Of a stretch of 32,084 bases of DNA, positions 23,664 to 30,661 are shown piece after piece (positions within the stretch are counted from its first letter, which is position 1; the number at the start of each line of letters is the position of its first letter). Origin of the DNA: an uncultured Treponema sp. (GTDB lineage: Bacteria > Spirochaetota > Spirochaetia > Treponematales > Treponemataceae); the NCBI GenBank assembly GCA_900316905.1, contig ONET01000015.1, forward strand, positions 1 through 32,084. The letters run 5' to 3'. The position numbers and the translations under genes are program-made. Below the pieces are notes generated by a model. That model made no database searches. It worked only from the letters and a program-made list of their open reading frames with translations, and had not been told where the DNA came from.

Positions 23664-25040
23664 ATGGACCAACTTGAAATGGATGGCGGCTTTGACGGGG
23701 ACGTCCACAACGAGGAATATTTTTACATTCACGGAAATGACGTGTATTCCACGCAAAGCCTTTTGGCCAGTCTTGGCGTAAAGCAAGAAAAGTCGGTCTA
23801 TAAAAATTCCTCCAATGACTTTGTCCGCTGGCCCTTTAGCGCCGGCGAATTTTTTGAGGCCGTTTCTTCCGCTCCGCTTGAAGGCTCCGACTTGGAGGCC
23901 CTTTTGCAGGAAGGGGACAAAATCGAGCTTGAAAAAATCAATTCCGAAATCAAGGGCTACAAGGATTCTGCGAGCACTGTGGAAAACCAAGACCGCATAA
24001 AGGAACTGAGGGCGCGGAAAAAAGAGCTGCTTTCAAAGGCGGCGGTCAGGGCGGGAAGCTCCGACGTTTCCATCTATTACAAGACCTTTGTGCAAATCAA
24101 CGACAGCAAGATGGTGGAAGAAAAGCTTCCGCAGTTCAAGGACGTCCGCTGGCCCTACAAGGAACAAATGCCTTACTTTGCCGCCGGCCTGGAAGACTTT
24201 GCCGCCGCCGTCGCGCGCGGGGAGCCGACCGCGATAACCGGCGGCCCCTGCTTTTTTGGCGAGCACGAAGTGGACATGGTTTGGACTTTAAAGGACGGCT
24301 CAAAAAAAGTTTACGACTTCACCACCCGCCGCCGAAGCGCGGGCGACAAAATTTCATTGGAGGCCGAATTCACCAAGCAAAACGCGCGCGAAGTCTTGGA
24401 CGTTTCGTTTGAAAGCCACAAGAGCCTTTTGACCACCGAGGAATACGACAGCGTCCTTTACTTGTTTGAGTTGGCCCATGCCACTAACAGCGCGCTCACG
24501 CTTCCAATTGTGGACGCCTCTTACCAAAAGTATTTGGACGCGATGTTGGAGCCGCTTTCGATTGAGCTTAGAGTCCGCGCAAGGAAAAATTTCCGCAAAA
24601 TGGCCAAGCCCATAATAGACATGTACCGCGAGCTTTTTGAATTCTTCAAGCAAAAATATCCAGACGTCAAGTGCGAGATTATGACGGGCGAAGACCGCGA
24701 GCTTTTGCCGCTCTACTACCGCAAGCGCGAGGAATACATAGAAAAGCCTTCGACAAAAAGAATAATTTCTGGAATAAAAGAAAAGATTGAGTCGGTCAAG
24801 GACTACATCACGCTTCCGGCCTTGCCCTTTTATTTTTGGGGAATAAAGAACATTCTGGAAGTGGACTACCTTGGCGAGACCGACTCCTTTTGGAAGTGCC
24901 GCAAAATGCACAAGGGCGTGATGAACCTTAGCGCGCTTTTGTATCCGATAAAGATGAGCGCCGACGGCTGGCGGACGATTTTTTCGACCGAACTGCAATA
25001 CAAGGAATACATAGAGAGGAAGGACTATGGCAAGCGCTAA
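23664..25040 (+). CDS. Hypothetical 458-aa cytosolic protein of the signalling cluster
   Basis: Not recognised. No signal peptide, no clear membrane helix, and no classical nucleotide-binding motif is seen. Residues about 85-125 are charged and likely coiled coil (KIELEKINSEIKGY and RIKELRARKKELLSKA). Two copies of a VRWP motif occur (FVRWPFS near 55 and DVRWPYK near 160). The middle part is beta-rich and the last third helical, with many aromatic residues. The start at 23664 has GGGGGTGA just upstream; an in-frame GTG at 23649 would overlap the kinase gene and lacks this. The 3' end overlaps the sensor-MFS gene by 14 nt. Its place between kinase and receptor suggests a client or linker of that pathway, but this is inference. 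Confidence 0.8.
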   Translation: MDQLEMDGGFDGDVHNEEYFYIHGNDVYSTQSLLASLGVKQEKSVYKNSSNDFVRWPFSAGEFFEAVSSAPLEGSDLEALLQEGDKIELEKINSEIKGYKDSASTVENQDRIKELRARKKELLSKAAVRAGSSDVSIYYKTFVQINDSKMVEEKLPQFKDVRWPYKEQMPYFAAGLEDFAAAVARGEPTAITGGPCFFGEHEVDMVWTLKDGSKKVYDFTTRRRSAGDKISLEAEFTKQNAREVLDVSFESHKSLLTTEEYDSVLYLFELAHATNSALTLPIVDASYQKYLDAMLEPLSIELRVRARKNFRKMAKPIIDMYRELFEFFKQKYPDVKCEIMTGEDRELLPLYYRKREEYIEKPSTKRIISGIKEKIESVKDYITLPALPFYFWGIKNILEVDYLGETDSFWKCRKMHKGVMNLSALLYPIKMSADGWRTIFSTELQYKEYIERKDYGKR

Positions 25041-27912
25041 AAAAAAGCTTTCCTTGCTGGTTCTTTTTGCCGCGGCGGTTTGCCTTGGAAGCCTTTGCTT
25101 TTTTAACAAGGACGCGATTGAATTTCCTTTGACTGACGTTGTGGCGCTTGACGCCCCTTACATCGTTCGCGATTACGGAGAAAGCCGCTACATTTTGGAC
25201 AAGCAGCGCGCGCGCATTGTGGTCGTTGACAAGCAAAGCAATGTCGTCCGCCATGTTTTGCCAAGCGGCGAAAAGGAAGGCGACACTTTTTATTACGCCG
25301 ACGACTTTATGGTTGACAAGAACGGCTTTGTTTTTGTCAAGGAAGGCGCTTGGGACGGAAACAGAATCGCGCGCGAGGCCGTTTTGGTTTACGACGCGGC
25401 CGGCCGCTACGATTCAACTTATTTGGACTGGCGCTACAGAGAGATGGTCAACAAGCACAAGGTCATGCTTTTGGGCGTTGAAGACGGAACTATAAAATAC
25501 GCGGTCAAGAATCCCAACAATGTAGTTGTCGCAAGCTACGACTATGTGGACCAAGTGAAGTCCCAGCAAAGAATTCCGTTCAAGAACGCGTTTGACTTTG
25601 TGGCCGACATGACCTTGGGCAAAGACGGAAGAATTTATTTGCTGGAAAAGGCCGGCCGCATTTTTAGGCTTGGAAAATACCGCGGGATTTTTGAGCCGAT
25701 TTATACGGCTGGAGCCGACGAGTTCCCCAACTGGATAGAGCCTTCCGACAACGGAAATCTTTTGTTTTCGGACTTGTATTCCGACAGCGTTGTAGAGCTG
25801 AATTTGGCTAACGGAGAAAAGCGCCTTGCGCTGGAAAATTCCGGGGCTGTGACAGTTCCGCCCGTTCCCTTTGGCGAGCTTAAAGACCCCGTGAAAAATC
25901 CTGAGGCTGTCAGGAAGCAAAGACTGCTTTTGCTTTGCGCCGCGCTCTTTTTGGCGCTCGTGGCCTTTTTTGTGTTTTACGCCTTGCTTTTGTTTTTTAG
26001 GAGCAAGATGCATGTTATCCAGCGCATAACGGTTTACATTGTCTTGATTGTCATGGGCGTTGCCGGAACGATAACATACAAGCTTACCGGCGAATTTTCA
26101 AAAGTGATGCGCGTTCAAATTTTGTCGCAAATGGAAAACATGGCCTATTCGGTGGCCAACACGATTCGCCCCGCCACGCTTGACTCGATTGACAGCGCCC
26201 AAGACTTCGCCTCGCCGGCCTATCGTCAAATGATAGAGAACATGAAGAGCGTGATTGACCCCAGCTTGGACATCAACAAAAACGTTTACTGCGACGTGTT
26301 CAAATACGACGAAAAGCGCGGCGCCTACGCTTGCGCCTACCTTGACCAGGCGATTGGAACTTACTTTCCGTTGACCGCCGGCGAGGCTGAAGAAATAAAG
26401 GAAATTTACAAGACCGCGCGCGCCGTCAGCTCAAGCAAGGACGACACTTCGGCTTCGTACACTTATGTTTCGGTTCCTGTCGTGAACGACTTGGGAATGG
26501 TGCGCGGCGTTGTTTCGGTGATGACAGAAAATTTCATGCTGACCGACCAAATAAATTCGATGAAAAAAAGCGTTTTGCTTGGAATCGTGGTCACGCTGAT
26601 TTTTGTCTGGCTTGCGATGGGCGAGCTTTTGTCTTACATTTTGTCAAAGTCCCAGGCGCAAATGGACGCGCAGTCAAAAGCCGCGCTCGGCGAAAAAGTT
26701 GAAAAGGTCTTTCCGTATTATTACATTCGCATAATGGTCTTCGCGCTTTTTGCGGCCTACAACATGACCACGACTTTCTTGCCGATGGTTGTGGCCAAGG
26801 GCGCGATGGAGTCTTTGGGCGAAGGGTCGGGAAACTTTTTCGCGGCGCTTCCGATTTCGGTCAACCTTTTCATCATCGGCTTGATGGCGCTTTTTTGCGA
26901 GGGCATGATAAGGAAGGCCGGATGCAAAAAAATCGTCGCTCTTGGCGCGACGCTTTCGGCTGTGAGCAACCTTATTGTTTTCTTGGCGCCATTTTCATAC
27001 GCGCTCTTGTTCTTCGCGCTTTTGATTGACGGCGTTGGCGTGGGCCTTACGACAAACTCAATGTATTTGATGGTGTCTCAAATTCCCGACGCGAAGAACA
27101 GGACGTCCGGCTACGCCGCCTACAACGCCGCGCAGGTTTCGGGCATCAATTTTGGAATGATGTGCGGCGCGGCTTTGGCTTCTAGCATAGGCCGCAGGGC
27201 CATTTTCCCGCTTGTGTCCGTGATGTGGCTTGTTTCCGCGCTTTTGTTCTTCGCGCTTTACAGAACTTTGGGCCTTGGCTCAGTTCAGCCTGGAGAAAAA
27301 AAATTGTCAAAGGAAAGGGCCGGGGCGGCGCGCATTTTGTCGTTCTTGCGCCAGCGCCGGGTTTGGTCGTTCATTTTGTTCATACAGGCTCCCTTTGCCT
27401 TGATGGGAAGCTTTGTCTATTATTACTTGCCTCTTTATTCCGACGCGAACGGCTTGAGCGAAGTCATGGTGGCCGTATTGATGATGCTTTATTCGATGTT
27501 CGCGATTTACTTGGGAGGCGGATTGACAAAGTGGGTCATCCAAAAGACGGGGCCTGTAAGCCCTTACGCCGCCATAATTTTGAGCGCGGCGGGCGTTGTG
27601 GTTTACGCGGCCATGGGAAACTTTGCGGGGCTTCTCGCGGCGATTTTTGTCCTTGGCTTGGCGAACGGCTTTGGCCGCTCGGTCCAGCAGGCGCAGTTTT
27701 CTATGCTGGACGAGTGCGAAAAATACGGCGTTCCCGACGCGATGGGAATCTTCAATTTCACGGACTTCATCGGCCAGTCGTTCGGACCGGCGGTCATGGG
27801 AATTGTTTTTCTTTCAAAATCACTTTTCACTTCCACGGCCGCCTTCGCGATTCTTTTGCTCTTGGTGAGCGCGGCTCATCTTGCCTTGAATTTTACAATG
27901 AGGAAAAAATAA
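25027..27912 (+). CDS. Sensor-MFS hybrid: beta-propeller-like ectodomain, second sensor domain and 12-helix MFS domain
   Basis: A 961-aa membrane protein with an unusual layout. One N-terminal helix lies at 8-26. An extracytoplasmic domain at 27-290 has NHL/propeller-like repeats (DKNGFVFV, GKDGRIYLLEKAG, SDNGNLLFSDL). Helices follow at about 300-324 and 335-352. A second extracytoplasmic segment at 353-510 resembles a Cache-type sensor and ends in a VVNDLGMVRGVVSVMTEN block. A helix lies at 515-535. A complete 12-helix major facilitator domain spans about 565-960. A linker at about 540-563 joins sensor and MFS parts. A GAGGAAGG ribosome binding site lies within the previous gene's end. It neighbours a kinase and a phosphatase of the partner-switching type, so a receptor or transceptor role is suggested. 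Ligand and transport substrate are unknown. Confidence 0.82.
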   Translation: MASAKKKLSLLVLFAAAVCLGSLCFFNKDAIEFPLTDVVALDAPYIVRDYGESRYILDKQRARIVVVDKQSNVVRHVLPSGEKEGDTFYYADDFMVDKNGFVFVKEGAWDGNRIAREAVLVYDAAGRYDSTYLDWRYREMVNKHKVMLLGVEDGTIKYAVKNPNNVVVASYDYVDQVKSQQRIPFKNAFDFVADMTLGKDGRIYLLEKAGRIFRLGKYRGIFEPIYTAGADEFPNWIEPSDNGNLLFSDLYSDSVVELNLANGEKRLALENSGAVTVPPVPFGELKDPVKNPEAVRKQRLLLLCAALFLALVAFFVFYALLLFFRSKMHVIQRITVYIVLIVMGVAGTITYKLTGEFSKVMRVQILSQMENMAYSVANTIRPATLDSIDSAQDFASPAYRQMIENMKSVIDPSLDINKNVYCDVFKYDEKRGAYACAYLDQAIGTYFPLTAGEAEEIKEIYKTARAVSSSKDDTSASYTYVSVPVVNDLGMVRGVVSVMTENFMLTDQINSMKKSVLLGIVVTLIFVWLAMGELLSYILSKSQAQMDAQSKAALGEKVEKVFPYYYIRIMVFALFAAYNMTTTFLPMVVAKGAMESLGEGSGNFFAALPISVNLFIIGLMALFCEGMIRKAGCKKIVALGATLSAVSNLIVFLAPFSYALLFFALLIDGVGVGLTTNSMYLMVSQIPDAKNRTSGYAAYNAAQVSGINFGMMCGAALASSIGRRAIFPLVSVMWLVSALLFFALYRTLGLGSVQPGEKKLSKERAGAARILSFLRQRRVWSFILFIQAPFALMGSFVYYYLPLYSDANGLSEVMVAVLMMLYSMFAIYLGGGLTKWVIQKTGPVSPYAAIILSAAGVVVYAAMGNFAGLLAAIFVLGLANGFGRSVQQAQFSMLDECEKYGVPDAMGIFNFTDFIGQSFGPAVMGIVFLSKSLFTSTAAFAILLLLVSAAHLALNFTMRKK

Positions 27913-27941
27913 TTGAACAAAACGGAAAAAATCATTGCTTT

Positions 27942-27945
27942 GGAG
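27942..27945 (+). promoter_or_regulatory. Ribosome binding site that fixes the phosphatase start
   Basis: GGAG sits 6 nt before the ATG at 27952. The frame is open from a TTG at 27913, directly after the previous stop, but that start would rely on a weaker AGGA. Confidence 0.55.
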
Positions 27946-27951
27946 AAACTT

Positions 27952-29589
27952 ATGGAAAAGACAAAAAAGAAATTGAGCAGAAGCCTTTCGCTCGCGGTTG
28001 AAATTTTCACCGTCCTGCTTTCAATATGCCTTGGAATCGTGGGCTACCAAACTTACTACAAGGGAATGATTCAAAAGTACAAGGAATATGAGCGGACGAT
28101 ATTGAAGCTGGCCTCCCAAAAAATTGACTGGGACGGCATTGAAGAGGCGATTGCGAGCGGAAAGGAAAACGCGGCTCACAAGGCCCTTAGCGAACGCCTT
28201 GACTTTGTGAAAAGCAATTCCGCAATCGCATGGCTTTATCTTATCGAGCCGCTTAACGACAGTTCAATAGACAACATGAAATATATTTGCACCGGCAACA
28301 CCCAAAAGGACTACGAGGAAGGAATGACAGACCGCTTGGGCGACCTGACCGGAAACGAATTTCCCGCCGACGTGGCCAAGCAGTACTTGGACTTTTTTAA
28401 GAACAGCGCGCCCGGAGAATATTGGTATTACCCCAACAAGACCGAATGGGGAAGCGTTTACACGACTTCAATCGTTGTCCGCAATTCCGCCGGAAAGGCT
28501 CTTGGCGTTATGAGCGTCGACATCAACATGTTCGACATCGACGCGACGATGCGCGTGTATCCTTTGAGCATTCTTGTGGCCGGCCTTGTCTTTGCCGCCG
28601 CCTTTGTTTTGATTTTGATTCTTTGGCTTAACCGCCGCGTAATCCATCCGTTAAAGAGCCTTCAAAATTCCGCCGTTGACTTTGTCTCAAAGGCCAGCGG
28701 AGAGGACGTTGAAAGCCTTAACTTCAAGGACCCCAACATAAAGACGCAAGACGAAATCCAAAGCCTTTCTTCCGCGCTTGTCACGATGGCAAGCGAGACA
28801 AAGGAATACATGCAAAAGTTGATCCACGAGACAAGCGAGCGCGAGCGAATTTCCGCCGACCTCAATGTGGCGACGCAAATCCAAAGCGACATGCTTCCGC
28901 ACGAATTTCCGCAGCGGGAAGATTTTGTGCTTTACGCTTCGATGAATCCGGCCAAGGAAGTTGGCGGAGACTTCTACGACTTTTTCTTCATCGACGACGA
29001 TCACTTGGCGCTTGTCATCGCCGACGTTTCGGGAAAGGGAGTTCCGGCCGCGCTCTTTATGGTCATCGCAAAGACAATCATCAAGAACAGGGCGCTTTCT
29101 GAAAAAGCGCTTTCGCCTGCGCAAGTTTTGCATGAGGCCAACGACCAGCTTTGCGAAGGAAACGACGCCGGCCTTTTTGTGACCGCTTGGATGGGAATTT
29201 TGGATTTGAACACAGGACTTGTGACTGCCGCCAACGCCGGCCACGAGTTCCCTGCTGTCCGCCAGCCCGGAAAGGACTTTGAGCTTGTCAAGGACAAGCA
29301 CGGCCTTGTTTTGGCCGGAATCGAAGGCTCGACATACACCGACTATGAAATCGCGCTTGAAAAAGGCGCCACGCTTTTTGTCTACACCGACGGCGTTCCC
29401 GAGGCGACCAACGCCGCGAACGAGCTATTTGAATTTGAACGGACTGTCAAGGCGCTCAACGTGAATCCCGCCGCCGAGCCAAAGGATTTGCTTGGCGTTG
29501 TTCGCGGCGAGGTTGACAAGTTTGTGGGCGAGGCGCCGCAGTTTGACGACCTTACGATGCTCGCGATAAAATTCAACGGCAGGAAGTAA
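27952..29589 (+). CDS. RsbU/SpoIIE-type PP2C phosphatase with extracytoplasmic sensor and HAMP
   Basis: A 545-aa membrane-bound serine phosphatase. TM1 is at about 12-32, and an extracytoplasmic sensor of about 170 residues follows, possibly dCache-like. TM2 lies at about 205-228 and is followed by a HAMP-like linker (LNRRVIHPLKSLQ). The C-terminal PP2C domain has VATQIQSDMLP (from 306), metal-binding Asp340 in VGGDFYDFF, Asp358 in ADVSGKG, and Asp480 in YTDGVPEA. Such enzymes dephosphorylate STAS-domain antagonists and so oppose RsbW-like kinases. It lies 39 nt after the sensor-MFS gene and 1 nt before oppB. The sensor probably reports on an external signal. Confidence 0.93.
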   Translation: MEKTKKKLSRSLSLAVEIFTVLLSICLGIVGYQTYYKGMIQKYKEYERTILKLASQKIDWDGIEEAIASGKENAAHKALSERLDFVKSNSAIAWLYLIEPLNDSSIDNMKYICTGNTQKDYEEGMTDRLGDLTGNEFPADVAKQYLDFFKNSAPGEYWYYPNKTEWGSVYTTSIVVRNSAGKALGVMSVDINMFDIDATMRVYPLSILVAGLVFAAAFVLILILWLNRRVIHPLKSLQNSAVDFVSKASGEDVESLNFKDPNIKTQDEIQSLSSALVTMASETKEYMQKLIHETSERERISADLNVATQIQSDMLPHEFPQREDFVLYASMNPAKEVGGDFYDFFFIDDDHLALVIADVSGKGVPAALFMVIAKTIIKNRALSEKALSPAQVLHEANDQLCEGNDAGLFVTAWMGILDLNTGLVTAANAGHEFPAVRQPGKDFELVKDKHGLVLAGIEGSTYTDYEIALEKGATLFVYTDGVPEATNAANELFEFERTVKALNVNPAAEPKDLLGVVRGEVDKFVGEAPQFDDLTMLAIKFNGRK

Positions 29590-29590
29590 A

Positions 29591-30640
29591 ATGAGCCCGC
29601 TCGTTTCTTTTATAGCCCGCCGCTTTGTCACGATGCTGGCGCTGCTTTTTTTGCTGGGCCTCGCGATGTTCGGCTTGATGGAACTGGCTCCCGGCGACAT
29701 CGTTGACCAAATGATGACCCAGCAAATAATGGCCGGAGCCGCGGGCGAGGGCGGGGGAAAGGCTGGCGCCAAAAATTCCGCGAGCGACAGCAAGTTTCAA
29801 GAAGAGCAAATGGCCGCCTTGCGCGCCGAGCTTGGAATCGACAAGCCCTTTTATGTCCAGTACGCCAAGTGGCTAAAGCGCGTTTTCGTGAACCACGATT
29901 TGGGAGTAAGCCTTATTTCCCGCGCCCCGGTCGGCTTTTTGATTCGCTCGCGCTTGTGGAATTCGCTTTTGCTAAATTTAATTTCGCTTGTCCTTATAAC
30001 GACCGCGAGCTTTGCGCTTGGCGTTTATTTTTCCAGCAAGGCCGGAAGCCGCCTTGACGTTGGCGTGACTTTTTTCGCGCTTTTTTTCAACGCCTTTCCG
30101 GGAATGTTGCTTTTGATTTTGCTTCAGCTTTTCGCGAGCGTCACGCGCCTTTTTCCGGTAACGGCCTATCCCGACTTTCCTTTTGACGCCTCTCCGGCAA
30201 AGTTTGTCTTTAGCTACGGCCGCCATGTTTTCCTTCCGCTGCTCGCGGCCTTTTTGGGAGGCGCTGGCGGAACGATGCGCATGATCCGCGCGACTATGCT
30301 TGACCAAATGGGCCTTCCTTACATCTTTGCCTTGAGGGCGCGCGGAATCAGCGAAAAGCGCGTTTACTTTAACCACGCCTTTAGGAACACGCTGAACCCT
30401 TACATCACCGGAAGCGCCAACTTGCTCGCGGGCCTTTTTAGCGGCTCGCTGGTTTTGGAAATCATCTTCGCCTATCCGGGCATAGGACGGCTGATGTACG
30501 ACGCGGTTTTGCAGCAGGACATCAATTTGGTTTTGGCGGACGAAATGTTCATCTCCGCGCTTGTCTTGATTGGAATGTTGGCCAGCGACATTTGCTTGGC
30601 GCTGGTGGATCCGCGCATTCGCTACGGGGCGGAAGGTTGA
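29591..30640 (+). CDS. oppB: Peptide/oligopeptide-type ABC transporter permease (OppB/DppB)
   Basis: A 349-aa inner-membrane permease of the OppB/DppB family. The first membrane helix is at about 12-32, then a long extracytoplasmic loop bears an unusual Gly/Ala/Lys/Ser-rich insert (about 45-65). The helices at about 115-140, 155-190, 205-230 and 270-340 follow. The EAA-type coupling loop is ALRARGISEKRVYFNHAFRNTLNP. The family imports peptides, nickel or related solutes together with an OppC partner, ATPases and a binding protein. An AGGAAG ribosome binding site overlaps the phosphatase stop region, so the two genes are probably cotranscribed. No substrate-binding protein gene is present upstream. 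Confidence 0.93.
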   Translation: MSPLVSFIARRFVTMLALLFLLGLAMFGLMELAPGDIVDQMMTQQIMAGAAGEGGGKAGAKNSASDSKFQEEQMAALRAELGIDKPFYVQYAKWLKRVFVNHDLGVSLISRAPVGFLIRSRLWNSLLLNLISLVLITTASFALGVYFSSKAGSRLDVGVTFFALFFNAFPGMLLLILLQLFASVTRLFPVTAYPDFPFDASPAKFVFSYGRHVFLPLLAAFLGGAGGTMRMIRATMLDQMGLPYIFALRARGISEKRVYFNHAFRNTLNPYITGSANLLAGLFSGSLVLEIIFAYPGIGRLMYDAVLQQDINLVLADEMFISALVLIGMLASDICLALVDPRIRYGAEG

Positions 30641-30661
30641 GAGGCGCGAGGCAATAAATCG

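Noticed and set aside
27913..27951. TTG start for the PP2C phosphatase
   Set aside because: Rare start with only a weak AGGA upstream; ATG at 27952 has GGAG at 6 nt and the normal short N-terminus before TM1. Not fully excluded.
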